This document shows, piece by piece, positions 1-7,855 of a DNA stretch of 32,822 nt; position 1 is the stretch's first letter, and each line of letters opens with the position of its first letter. The stretch covers positions 1 to 32,822 of the forward strand of contig JAIRZF010000250.1 in the NCBI GenBank assembly GCA_031267385.1, written 5' to 3'. Source of the stretch: Dysgonamonadaceae bacterium (lineage in GTDB: Bacteria > Bacteroidota > Bacteroidia > Bacteroidales > Azobacteroidaceae). The notes under the pieces are model-generated. The model saw only the letters and a list, made by a program, of their open reading frames with translations, searched no databases and was not told where the DNA came from. The translations under genes were made by a program, and so were the position numbers.

Positions 1-774
1 ATCACCAAAGACCTGGAAGATGCGATTATCTGCGTCAATGAAAGTCATACGTTTGAGCTTGGAGTCGAAGGAGAAGGTCTGACTTACGAATGGTACTACG
101 GCAACAGCCGCATACTGGGCGCCAATACGAACCGCTACACAATAGTTCATGCCCGCCCGACCGATTACGAGAAATATTATGTGATCGTCTGGAGTAACTA
201 CAACGGTTATCATGCGAGTATTTACAGTAAACAGGTCCGATTATGGGTAACGGAACAGTTGCCTGAAACGCTGCAATTCGAGACCTATCCCGACCCGGCA
301 TTCACGGGAAGTACCTATCATCTGAAGCTGGCAGGCTACTCCGATGTCACGGAATATGCCTGGAGTTACAGCAAGGAAGATGTCACGTTCTCTCCGGAAA
401 CGGGAGTGGTTGGTGAAAACGAAACCTGGGCTACTTTCGGAACATTGTCGGAAGGCACGGGAACGGTTACCGCCACCTTGACTCATCCGTGCGGCACGAG
501 AGAAGCTACCCAAACGATCCGTGTGACTTACCCGACCGGCACCGAGGATGTAACGGACAGTCAGGTTGCGGTTTATCCGAACCCAACGGCAGAAGTGATC
601 CGGATCAGCAACACGGTTTCCAATCAGGTAGTCAGGATCACGGACGTTACGGGTTCTCAGAAATGGAGATACAGAACCCAGGAGGGCGTCACCACGATCG
701 ACCTGACGGGCTATGCTAAAGGGACTTATCTAGTTCACTACGATGGAAAAACCTACAAGGTGATAAAGAAATGA
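1..774 (+). CDS. T9SS cargo protein, C-terminal part (partial at 5' end)
   Basis: The reading frame is open from base 1, so the gene starts outside the window; the ORF track start at 181 is only an internal GTG. The first ~60 residues (around GLTYEWYYGN) look like an Ig-like or PKD-like beta-sandwich repeat, and a second such domain with TEYAWSYSKEDV follows. The last ~75 residues, starting VAVYPNPTAEVIRI and ending GTYLVHYDGKTYKVIKK, match the type A sorting domain that directs cargo through the type IX secretion system; by family knowledge it is cleaved and the protein is released or attached to A-LPS. The N-terminal catalytic or adhesive domain is not visible, so the function is unknown. 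Base composition is clearly more GC-rich than the glycosyltransferase island to the right. Confidence 0.85.
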   Translation: MTKDLEDAIICVNESHTFELGVEGEGLTYEWYYGNSRILGANTNRYTIVHARPTDYEKYYVIVWSNYNGYHASIYSKQVRLWVTEQLPETLQFETYPDPAFTGSTYHLKLAGYSDVTEYAWSYSKEDVTFSPETGVVGENETWATFGTLSEGTGTVTATLTHPCGTREATQTIRVTYPTGTEDVTDSQVAVYPNPTAEVIRISNTVSNQVVRITDVTGSQKWRYRTQEGVTTIDLTGYAKGTYLVHYDGKTYKVIKK

Positions 775-840
775 ATAATGAAAAATGAAAAATAAATAAA
801 CGACGTCGTAAACGGGAAACGCACAAATAGCACGAATAAC

Positions 841-869
841 GCCTTTGCCCGGAGGGCAACAATATCAAT
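841..869 (+). repeat. 29-bp direct repeat, copy 1, with hairpin core
   Basis: This block is identical over 29 bases to 1701..1729. Its core TTGCCC-GGA-GGGCAA is an inverted repeat able to form a 6-bp stem with a 3-base loop. It lies in non-coding DNA after the T9SS cargo gene. No T-run follows, so it is not a standard terminator. A dispersed REP-like element or a recombination scar are possible. Confidence 0.8.
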
Positions 870-1023
870 TTGCGCCAAATGACATGAAAGGGACAAAGTT
901 CTCATAAACAGAGGATGCGGAAAAACGCAAGAATCGGATTAAAAAATGTAGTAATAGACAGAACTTCTTAAAAAAATATTATGAAAAATGTTAAAATTAT
1001 AACGCGGGTATAACAAAAAATAC

Positions 1024-1031
1024 TACATTTG
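1024..1031 (+). promoter_or_regulatory. Putative -7 promoter box for the DUF2335 cassette
   Basis: TACATTTG matches the Bacteroidota -7 consensus TAnnTTTG and lies 19 bases before the ATG at 1051. I see no convincing -33 TTTG at the expected distance, so support rests on the -7 box and its position. Confidence 0.5.
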
Positions 1032-1050
1032 CGTTGTATCTGTAACCAAT

Positions 1051-1251
1051 ATGATTATGCAATTGATGAAATTAATATTGAGAGCCAACGGCATTTTCCC
1101 TTATGTTTTAGAAGGGCGACATAGGACGTCCGAGTCGTTGGTGTACTTCGGGATTGAAAACGATAAAAAGAATATGAAATCGGACATACGTATTGTTTGC
1201 GGCGATATTAAGAAGTCAGTAGATTTGGCCCGGATAAAATACGTATTGTGA
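1051..1251 (+). CDS. Small hypothetical protein, coupled to DUF2335 gene
   Basis: A 66-residue ORF with an ATG start just downstream of a good -7 box. Its stop codon TGA shares its last base with the ATG of the following DUF2335 gene (TGATG), an arrangement typical of translational coupling. The protein is basic (many K and R), has no obvious membrane segment and no motif I recognise. The position between promoter and DUF2335 gene argues that it is at least translated as a leader or partner. It could also be a spurious ORF in a long 5' leader. Conservation upstream of DUF2335 in other genomes would decide. Confidence 0.45.
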   Translation: MIMQLMKLILRANGIFPYVLEGRHRTSESLVYFGIENDKKNMKSDIRIVCGDIKKSVDLARIKYVL

Positions 1252-1643
1252 TGGTACAACGACATCAACGGACAACTGGAATTGCTAATCGGGATCATGT
1301 AGCCATTGAGCAAAATACTATTGTGGATGATAATTTATTACCCTCTGCAGAGGAGTTAGAGAAATTGAAACAAGTAGACCCCTCTATCGTACCATGGATT
1401 ATGCAACGGGCAGAAAAAGAACAGGACACCCGATTACAGTTTAATAGGGATCAAATGCGACTCGCCTACAAGGAAAGCGGCATGACTCATTGTGCTTTGT
1501 GGTTTGCTTTCGTGTTGGCCATCGTCGTGCTATTTTTGAGCAGTTTGTTTATATATTTAGGGAAAGAGTTAGCCGGAACAATCTTTGGTGGTGTAGGAAT
1601 ATTGATTCTTATACAGTCGTTTTTAAAATTTGGAAGGAAGTAG
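1251..1643 (+). CDS. DUF2335 family predicted membrane protein
   Basis: About 130 residues. The N-terminal half is polar, with the family-like stretch LLPSAEELEKLKQVDPSIVPWIMQ and a charged helix (AEKEQDTRLQFNRDQ). The C-terminal half has two closely spaced hydrophobic helices (ALWFAFVLAIVVLFLSSLFIYL and GTIFGGVGILILIQSFL) ending in a short basic tail. This layout fits DUF2335 (COG5346), a family without known function to my knowledge. I chose the ATG at 1251 over the GTG one codon earlier because it directly overlaps the upstream stop. The gene, with its small upstream partner, is bracketed by the 29-bp direct repeats, which suggests a mobile or recently exchanged cassette. Confidence 0.75.
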   Translation: MVQRHQRTTGIANRDHVAIEQNTIVDDNLLPSAEELEKLKQVDPSIVPWIMQRAEKEQDTRLQFNRDQMRLAYKESGMTHCALWFAFVLAIVVLFLSSLFIYLGKELAGTIFGGVGILILIQSFLKFGRK

Positions 1644-1700
1644 AAACTAAGAAAATCCTACGAACTAACACCATATCTAACGTTACATGAAATTCAGCTT

Positions 1701-1729
1701 GCCTTTGCCCGGAGGGCAACAATATCAAT
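1701..1729 (+). repeat. 29-bp direct repeat, copy 2, with hairpin core
   Basis: Exact second copy of 841..869, same orientation. It lies 57 bases after the DUF2335 stop and just before the convergent end of the GT2 gene. Bases immediately outside the 29-mer differ between copies, so the repeat ends are sharp. Confidence 0.8.
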
Positions 1730-1760
1730 AGAAAATACGGAATCAACCCCGGCAATTTTT

Positions 1761-2774
1761 TTATTTCCTTACCAGCAGCAAAATCTGTTTCAACAAGAGG
1801 TACAATACTTTTGGAGAGCAGGATACAAACGGAGGAAAAAAGATTTTTCGTTTTTGTCCGGTCGTTTTGCAAAGCACAATCCAGCGTCCCCACAGAAATG
1901 CCGTCAGCGCTTCTTGTTTGTAGCGTTTGTATTGTTTATTGGCTGAAAGTAATTTGGAAAACCATTCTCCGGATTTTATTAAATCGGATGAGCTGATCCG
2001 GGTTTGGGTTTCTTTTCCAAAGGAATACAAAGAAAAAGAAAGCCGGTGGATACGCATCATTTCAGGGTCGGGTTCCAATCCCGATTTGTGTAATTCTTCA
2101 CGGATAAGTTTCTCTTTGTTCTGCTCCTGAGTCAGTTGTTTTTCCCTTGAGATATTGGTGTTGTGCCACCTGTAGTACAGTGAAAAATCGGGGATATTGG
2201 CTATTTTCGTTTGTTCGTTCAATCTGCACCACAAGTCGTAATCTTCGGCAACGGGGACTTCATGATATAAATTTTGTTTCAGTATTGAGGCTCTGAAACA
2301 GGTGGACGGGTGTATCAGGGGAACACTGAACAAGAGTGAAATGGAAATAAACGGCGGCGAAGTCTGGTTGATAATTTTTCCCGTAATTGTACCTTTGTCA
2401 TCAATGACATAAGCCCATGTTCCGCATAAACCGACATCCGGGCGCTTTTTCATGAACCGAATTTGTTTTTCAATTCGTGTCGGAACGCAAATATCGTCGG
2501 AATCCATGCGGATGATGTATTTTCCTTTACAAATTTTAATTCCTTTGTTTAAGGTTTTTATCAACCCGAGGTTTGTTTCATTTTCGATATAACAAATCCG
2601 TTGGTCGGTATAGGACAAAATAATATTTTTACTCTCATCCGTTGATCCGTCATTGATAATAATCAATTCGAAATCGGCAAAAGTCTGATTTAGTATGCTT
2701 TCGATGGCTTCACGCAAATATTTTTCTGCATTAAAAACCGGCATCACAACGGATAACTGTATATTTTGCCCCAT
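1761..2774 (-). CDS. Family 2 glycosyltransferase
   Basis: A 337-residue GT-A glycosyltransferase. The N-terminus LSVVMPVFNAEKYLREAIESILNQT with INDGSTDES is the classical GT2 nucleotide-sugar binding start. RMDSDD near residue 92 is the DxD-type metal site, and AEDYDLW near residue 180 is the acidic motif of the catalytic base. There is no C-terminal membrane pair, so it is likely a cytoplasmic, membrane-associated enzyme adding one sugar to a lipid-linked glycan. It is the last gene of a minus-strand operon after the GT11 and DUF268 genes (18-base gap to the latter). Donor and acceptor cannot be read from sequence. Confidence 0.9.
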   Translation of the reverse strand: MGQNIQLSVVMPVFNAEKYLREAIESILNQTFADFELIIINDGSTDESKNIILSYTDQRICYIENETNLGLIKTLNKGIKICKGKYIIRMDSDDICVPTRIEKQIRFMKKRPDVGLCGTWAYVIDDKGTITGKIINQTSPPFISISLLFSVPLIHPSTCFRASILKQNLYHEVPVAEDYDLWCRLNEQTKIANIPDFSLYYRWHNTNISREKQLTQEQNKEKLIREELHKSGLEPDPEMMRIHRLSFSLYSFGKETQTRISSSDLIKSGEWFSKLLSANKQYKRYKQEALTAFLWGRWIVLCKTTGQKRKIFFPPFVSCSPKVLYLLLKQILLLVRK

Positions 2775-2792
2775 AGGATAAGTTTGAATTCT

Positions 2793-3560
2793 CTATTTCT
2801 TTTTCAAAATAAATATTCCACAACCATATTGACAATGGATGTTTCCGGCTGTTACATCTACATTCTCGTGCAATTCGTCTGCATCGTCCAGATAAGAAAA
2901 AGAAAGCAAGTCATATTTTTCGGAAAAGTAATTCATTAAATAATTGACGTCAAATATCCGGTGTGCATTAAATTCAATTCGTTGAGTACCAATGGGGACT
3001 GAAAAATAAAATATACCTCCCGGTCGTAAAAGCCGATGGATATTATCCAATCCTTTCAAATGTCCATCGGCGTCAATCGGGTCGCCATACCTGCCTAAAC
3101 CCAAATGTTCGATGGTATGCAGACAGGAAATGGAATCACAATAATTTATCAACGGAAAATCCCGGCTCATTAAATTCGCTTGTGTAAAACGAATATTCTT
3201 AATTGTATTATCAAGGGGTCGTATATCCAACACTTCCACCTCCATAAACGAAGCGAGATGAGCAACAAAGCCATCGATTCGAGAACCAATATCGACATGT
3301 TTCTGAGGCCGCTGTTCAAATATTTTTTGAGCCATATACAAGTCTTGTTTAAAATAGTGTTTGGTATAAGTTCCGCTATTCTCGTTCCGGTCGGTCAGAC
3401 ATAAATAATTCCGGGTAATTCTGAAATCGCGATTATTTCCCATTGATCGTTTGAATATCTTTTTTTCGTGATAAAACAAAGGCAGATTTTTAAATCGAAC
3501 CAGTATTTTCCGGGGATAAAAACCCAGTAAAATTTGCAGATTAAGCAAGAAGTTTTTCAT
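2793..3560 (-). CDS. DUF268 / methyltransferase-like glycan-locus protein
   Basis: 255 residues. The segment KHVDIGSRIDGFVAHLASF resembles a Rossmann SAM-binding motif I, followed by EVLDIRPLD (acidic end of strand 2), and CLHTIEHLGLGRYGDPID and LLRPGGIFYFSVPIG, which match motifs of class I methyltransferases. The overall pattern is that of DUF268 proteins found in bacterial polysaccharide loci. An O-methyltransferase acting on a sugar is a reasonable inference, but activity has not been shown for this family to my knowledge. It lies 29 bases after the GT11 gene and 18 bases before the GT2 gene, so co-transcription is likely. Confidence 0.75.
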   Translation of the reverse strand: MKNFLLNLQILLGFYPRKILVRFKNLPLFYHEKKIFKRSMGNNRDFRITRNYLCLTDRNENSGTYTKHYFKQDLYMAQKIFEQRPQKHVDIGSRIDGFVAHLASFMEVEVLDIRPLDNTIKNIRFTQANLMSRDFPLINYCDSISCLHTIEHLGLGRYGDPIDADGHLKGLDNIHRLLRPGGIFYFSVPIGTQRIEFNAHRIFDVNYLMNYFSEKYDLLSFSYLDDADELHENVDVTAGNIHCQYGCGIFILKKK

Positions 3561-3589
3561 GTCTTAACAGATTAATATTAATATTAAAA

Positions 3590-4480
3590 TTATATTTTTA
3601 TCCAACGATCGGGTATTAAATCCCTGATACGATCATTTTCTTCTGGATTTTTCAACCACTGGTCCGGAGCGATAACGATTTTGTTTTCGTTGTTATTCAA
3701 CCACGCTCCCCACCAACTGAAACTGCTGTTGGCGATGATATTATGTTTACAAAGACTCATTAATTGCATGTCAATATAACTATCCCGTCCTTTGTTCCAG
3801 TTTATATGGACAGCATGAAGAGTAGGGATTGTTTTTTTTGCTTCCTCCGGGTCGTCGGAAAAAACGAAAAAAGTTGGATTATCGAATTCCTGCCGGATTC
3901 GTTCGATTGCTTTTTCGTAATATTCGGTAGAGAGTTCCGTATAAATAGCGGCTGATTTTTTATTACTCACATAATCTCCCCGTCGTATATGAATCGACAC
4001 CGAGTTTGTATCCTTGATTTTTTCAGCAATATCCTTGTTTTTACCGTAAAGATGATTTTTGAAAGTAAAACATCTTCTCACGATCTCCTGAAATGGTATA
4101 AAATATTTTTCTGATTGAAAATAACCTGATAATGATGTGTGGTCCGGCTGAGATAAAAATTCAGGGTCATAACCGGAAGATTCCAATTCTTCATACAGGT
4201 TATAGCATTTGGTAATTCTTCTTCCCAACGACGTCTTCTTTATTTTAGGATAAATTTTCCGAAGCAGAAAACCTCTTTTTTTAGAAGAAATTATTTTTTC
4301 ATGATGTTTGAGGAAGAACAAATCCAGTTCATAAATCCGGTGAGTCACATTTTTGGAACGGATGTTGAGGAGAGATTTGTCTATACAAACCCCCACTCCC
4401 AGTCGATCAGCCAAAGCTCTGGCTGCTGCGTACTGGAACATTTGATTCCCTAAACCTCCGAAAACGAATACCCTGATCAT
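3590..4480 (-). CDS. GT11 alpha-1,2-fucosyltransferase
   Basis: 296 residues, the usual size for bacterial GT11 enzymes. The N-terminal GGLGNQMFQYAAARALA (residues 8-24), the HIRRGDYV motif (about 164-171, the GDP-fucose contact region), and SSFSWWGAWLN (about residues 248-258) are all hallmarks of alpha-1,2-fucosyltransferases such as the Helicobacter pylori FutC and E. coli WbsJ groups. It should transfer L-fucose from GDP-fucose to a terminal galactose in the cytoplasm. It is the first gene of a three-gene minus-strand operon, divergent from an operon that carries a GT10 fucosyltransferase. No GDP-fucose synthesis genes (gmd, fcl, fkp) are in this window. Confidence 0.93.
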   Translation of the reverse strand: MIRVFVFGGLGNQMFQYAAARALADRLGVGVCIDKSLLNIRSKNVTHRIYELDLFFLKHHEKIISSKKRGFLLRKIYPKIKKTSLGRRITKCYNLYEELESSGYDPEFLSQPDHTSLSGYFQSEKYFIPFQEIVRRCFTFKNHLYGKNKDIAEKIKDTNSVSIHIRRGDYVSNKKSAAIYTELSTEYYEKAIERIRQEFDNPTFFVFSDDPEEAKKTIPTLHAVHINWNKGRDSYIDMQLMSLCKHNIIANSSFSWWGAWLNNNENKIVIAPDQWLKNPEENDRIRDLIPDRWIKI

Positions 4481-4539
4481 AAGCTTTGTTTTGATTCGTT
4501 TTGAATCTGATAAAACTAAAAAATAAAGAACTTCCTGTG

Positions 4540-4547
4540 CAAATGTA
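4540..4547 (-). promoter_or_regulatory. Putative -7 promoter box for the GT11 operon
   Basis: On the minus strand this reads TACATTTG, a perfect TAnnTTTG, about 60 bases upstream of the GT11 start. The leader contains a small hairpin (GATTC/GAATC, 4493-4507). No clear -33 TTTG is seen. Confidence 0.5.
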
Positions 4548-4645
4548 GTAAAATAAAATCAGTCAGACAGTCAATTCTGAAGTAAATAGATTGAATTTGT
4601 ATGAAATTGTCTTGGAGAAGCGGTGAAGATTCGGGTGAAAATCAT

Positions 4646-4653
4646 TACCTTCG
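4646..4653 (+). promoter_or_regulatory. Weak -7-like box upstream of the plus-strand glycan operon
   Basis: TACCTTCG differs at one position from TAnnTTTG and lies about 64 bases upstream of the ATG at 4717. It is the best candidate I can see in the 236-base divergent intergenic region. Confidence 0.3.
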
Positions 4654-4716
4654 CCTTTTCAAAATAGTCCTCAATGCAAATGAGATGTCGTTGAATATTT
4701 TTTATGTCAATATACA

Positions 4717-5907
4717 ATGATGAAAAGAATCGTTTTAGTAACACAATTTACGCCTACAAAGGAGAATTATTATGGACCAACGGCTTTATTGTATTACATT
4801 ATAAAAAACAGATCAAAAAACATAGAAATTAAAATTTATTCATTCAATTTGACAAACGTGCCTGAAAGTATGCAGGCGAAAAGTGAGAGTGAATTAAATT
4901 GTGAAATAGTAAACGTTAAAAAACGAGAATTTATAAGTAAGTTGGACTACCTGCGTATGCGAATTTCGGGGTGGTTTTCCAATTTGCCGGTGTGGAGTTT
5001 TTTGAAATTGAATAAAAACTATGTTGCAGAGATAAAAGCGTTGCTGCCGGATATGGTTTGGGTGTATCCTTATCAATTGATCCGTATTTCCAAACAGTTT
5101 GAATCTATCCCTTTGGTTGTTACCTGTTGTGATAGTGCATCTCTTCACTATTACAGAAAATTAGGAGATATCAATTATTCGAAAGATAAAGCGACCTATA
5201 AAAATTACAGAAAATACTTAAATCTTGAAAGTCGTTATCTTAAACAAAATGTTCTTTTTCACTTGGTCGGATTGGAAGATCTAAAATTTCTACAACGCTT
5301 ATTATATCCAAATGTAGAAAAAGCATTCTTTTTACCACATCCACATTATTCATTCATAAAAAAAACAACGTATTTTACTGCGGAAAAAATAAAAATATTG
5401 ATTTCCGGGCAATACAATGAATATGTAAAGACTGATTTCGACCGGTTGTTAAATCTATTACTGCAAAATAAGGATTTGATTTCGGAAATAACGATTACAT
5501 TTATTGGGAAAAATTGGAATGTATTCTCTCAGCAACTGCAAAAATGCGGATATGAATCTACGACTATTACATGGGTTGAAGAGTATTTTTCCGAGATAAT
5601 TAATTATGATATTCAACTATTCCCCACTAGCTTAGGTACGGGTACCAAAGGTAAAGTTTTAGATGCATTGTGTTGTGGATTGATTTGCATCGGTTCTAAG
5701 TATGCTTTTGAAAATATTATGGTGCAGAATGGAGAATCTTGTCTGCAATATAACTCAGTAGAAGAGGTTCCTGATATTATACACAATGTGATTAATCAGA
5801 AGGAATTTTATATAAAGTTGGCTTCTTTGGGGCAATCGACAGTAATAGAAAAACATTCTCCGGAATTAATATCTTCTTTGTTTTTTCGAAAAATATTCAA
5901 TGATTAG
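4717..5907 (+). CDS. GT4-like (GT-B fold) glycosyltransferase
   Basis: 396 residues. The N-terminal half starts MKRIVLVTQFTPTKENYYGPTALL, a Rossmann strand followed by a loop as in GT-B enzymes. The C-terminal half contains LFPTSLGTGTKGKVLDALCCGLICIGSKYAFENIM, which corresponds to the sugar-nucleotide binding region of GT4-type enzymes (G-x-K-x-K-V-L-DAL, with the usual E-x7-E weakly kept). It is the first gene of a plus-strand operon; its end overlaps the next gene by 8 bases. An ATG immediately follows (4720), so either may be used. The gene is noticeably AT-rich, fitting horizontal acquisition of the glycan island. Substrate unknown. Confidence 0.75.
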   Translation: MMKRIVLVTQFTPTKENYYGPTALLYYIIKNRSKNIEIKIYSFNLTNVPESMQAKSESELNCEIVNVKKREFISKLDYLRMRISGWFSNLPVWSFLKLNKNYVAEIKALLPDMVWVYPYQLIRISKQFESIPLVVTCCDSASLHYYRKLGDINYSKDKATYKNYRKYLNLESRYLKQNVLFHLVGLEDLKFLQRLLYPNVEKAFFLPHPHYSFIKKTTYFTAEKIKILISGQYNEYVKTDFDRLLNLLLQNKDLISEITITFIGKNWNVFSQQLQKCGYESTTITWVEEYFSEIINYDIQLFPTSLGTGTKGKVLDALCCGLICIGSKYAFENIMVQNGESCLQYNSVEEVPDIIHNVINQKEFYIKLASLGQSTVIEKHSPELISSLFFRKIFND

Positions 5908-6838
5908 CATGATACCGTCAATAATAAAAAAGAATTATCGGAAATTGCTTCCGGAAGAAGTGAGGGAATGGATCATTAAAATTGTCATTATCCCGGCTAA
6001 AGAACTTAATCTGTTTCGCAAATGGAAATTGAATAAGCTAAAGAAGGAAATTATCCGGTATTATGAGAGGAATGCTGAGATGTCGTGTGAGCAGAAAACA
6101 GTCATTGATTTTTTGAAGTCAAATCGATTAGCTATGTTTCCTCTGAAAATAGAGAAAAAGAAAAAATGTCCTGTGTATTACGACTCGTCAAAAGATCTTC
6201 GGTATGTTATGTATAAAGGAAAACGTTTGTATATGAAACGTTCGATGACCCGTCTGGAAATTCAAAGGTCGTATGATAATTTAATTTTTGAGCAACAGCC
6301 ACATTCTCCTCATTGTTATTTTTCAGATGATTTTTTTGTAACGGAAAGTGATATTGTTATAGATGCCGGAACTGCCGAAGGGAATTTTGCTCTTTCCATC
6401 ATAGATAAAGTGAGTAAAATATATTTATTTGAGGCAGATTTAGGTTGGATTGAAGCCTTGGAGGCTACTTTTGAACCATGGAAAGAAAAAGTAATAATTT
6501 CCAACAACTTTATATCGAATAATGATGTGGGAAAAAATATCACTTTGGATATGGCCATAGGAAGTCAATCCGTCGATTTTATTAAAGCGGATATTGAAGG
6601 CGCAGAAGTTGATATGTTAAGAGGGATGGATAAAATTTTATCTCGTCAATCAAATTTGAAATTGGTACTTTGCACTTATCACCACCAATCGGATGAAAAA
6701 GACCTAAGTGATATTTTAAGAAAAAAAGGTTTCTCCATTAGTCCGTCTGAAGGGTATATGATCCTTTTTGATGATCCGGACTTTCAAGCACCTTACTTGA
6801 GGAGAGGAGTTATACGTGTAAGAAAATGTTCAGAATGA
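5900..6838 (+). CDS. FkbM-family methyltransferase-like protein
   Basis: 312 residues. DIVIDAGTAEGNFALSIIDKVSKIYLFEADLGWIEALE (about residues 150-190) is a class I SAM-binding motif, and VDFIKADIEGAEVDMLRGM is the highly characteristic FkbM motif (KxDIEGxE). A 120-residue, lysine-rich N-terminal region with no obvious family precedes the domain. FkbM proteins O-methylate sugars and polyketides, so it likely modifies the glycan built by its neighbours. The start overlaps the upstream GT gene by 8 bases; an in-frame ATG at 5909 is an alternative. The stop overlaps the next gene, so the three plus-strand genes form a tight operon. Confidence 0.85.
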   Translation: MISMIPSIIKKNYRKLLPEEVREWIIKIVIIPAKELNLFRKWKLNKLKKEIIRYYERNAEMSCEQKTVIDFLKSNRLAMFPLKIEKKKKCPVYYDSSKDLRYVMYKGKRLYMKRSMTRLEIQRSYDNLIFEQQPHSPHCYFSDDFFVTESDIVIDAGTAEGNFALSIIDKVSKIYLFEADLGWIEALEATFEPWKEKVIISNNFISNNDVGKNITLDMAIGSQSVDFIKADIEGAEVDMLRGMDKILSRQSNLKLVLCTYHHQSDEKDLSDILRKKGFSISPSEGYMILFDDPDFQAPYLRRGVIRVRKCSE

Positions 6839-7815
6839 AATCCTATTTACAAACAACTTATAATTATATAAAGGATCAAAAACAACAATCGGGTGAATCT
6901 GTTCGATTTTATAATTGGATTGGAGAAGTTGGTAGTTTCTGGTTCAGGAAATTTATTCATTCACGAAAAATTCCATGCGATCAAAATAAAGCCATTGCCT
7001 TTTTCTCCGTGTTTGGTGAAAAATTCCCCATATCCATAGACAAAGCGCTTGTAAAGGTGTTTTTCACCGGTGAAAACCTGCATCGAAATGAATTCGGATT
7101 TTCATATCAGAATTATTCCGATTACCTGCAAAACAAGCATTTGGATTTATCCCTCGGCTTTGATTATTTCAAAGATGATTCGTACCTAAGATTCCCGTTG
7201 TGGGTACTTCCTTTTGTTGATCCGGAAAATACGAGTGATTCCGAAATCAGAAAAATTTGTGATAAATTGTCGAATCCTGATCCGGACGGTATTCAGTTGC
7301 GGAGATTTTGTTCATTGGTTTCCAATCATGATCCGAACGGACTGAGGAAAGAAATTTATGATTCTTTGATTGATATTGACGAAGTAAGTTGTGGCGGTCG
7401 TTTTATGAACAATACAAATGAATTAAGGCAGGTTTTTGGAGATGATAAACTTTGTTATTTGAAACAATTCAAGTTCAATATTTGTCCGGAAAACTCAAAT
7501 GCTCCCGGATATGTTACGGAAAAACTGATGGAAGCCGTATTTTCCGGTGCGATCCCTGTTTATTGGGGTTCAGATAATGATCCGGAACCGGACATCTTAA
7601 GCAGGGATGCAATCATTCTTTGGAATAAAAATGGGAATAACACGGAAAATGTGAATTTGATCCATTCCTTGCACAAGGATTCGCAGTTGTACAAGGATTT
7701 TTATGTTCAACCCCGCTTAAAGCCGGATGCAGCCGGGCATTTGAGTGAAATGTTGTGGAATCTTGAAGAGAAACTGATGAAACTGACCACTTCTAAAATT
7801 TCAAAAATCAGGTAA
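6835..7815 (+). CDS. GT10 alpha-1,3/4-fucosyltransferase
   Basis: About 326 residues. FFTGENL followed by LSLGFDYFKDDSYLRFPLWVL, CSLVSNHDPNGLRKEIYDSL, and above all FKFNICPENSNAPGYVTEKLMEAVFSGAIPVYWG match the conserved GT10 core seen in Helicobacter pylori FutA/FutB and eukaryotic Lewis fucosyltransferases. The enzyme should move L-fucose from GDP-fucose to GlcNAc or glucose in a 1,3 or 1,4 linkage. I prefer the ATG at 6835, which forms an ATGA overlap with the FkbM stop; the ORF track uses an ATG three codons earlier. There is no heptad-repeat tail like that of H. pylori enzymes. It pairs with the divergent GT11 gene, so a doubly fucosylated Lewis Y/b-like structure is conceivable. Confidence 0.92.
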   Translation: MKSYLQTTYNYIKDQKQQSGESVRFYNWIGEVGSFWFRKFIHSRKIPCDQNKAIAFFSVFGEKFPISIDKALVKVFFTGENLHRNEFGFSYQNYSDYLQNKHLDLSLGFDYFKDDSYLRFPLWVLPFVDPENTSDSEIRKICDKLSNPDPDGIQLRRFCSLVSNHDPNGLRKEIYDSLIDIDEVSCGGRFMNNTNELRQVFGDDKLCYLKQFKFNICPENSNAPGYVTEKLMEAVFSGAIPVYWGSDNDPEPDILSRDAIILWNKNGNNTENVNLIHSLHKDSQLYKDFYVQPRLKPDAAGHLSEMLWNLEEKLMKLTTSKISKIR

Positions 7816-7855
7816 TTATACATTGGTAGGTCGGACGTATAAAATTTGTGGTAAT

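Noticed and set aside
800-809. ACGACGTCGT palindrome after the T9SS gene as a terminator or operator
   Set aside because: Ten bases only, no T-run, no gene directly downstream; chance is likely.
1490-1690. Alternative-frame ORF within DUF2335
   Set aside because: It is a shadow of the DUF2335 frame, with no start signal and no family resemblance.
7816-7855. Terminator between convergent GT10 and DUF3667 genes
   Set aside because: Only a 5-bp GGTAA/TTACC pairing without a T-run is present.
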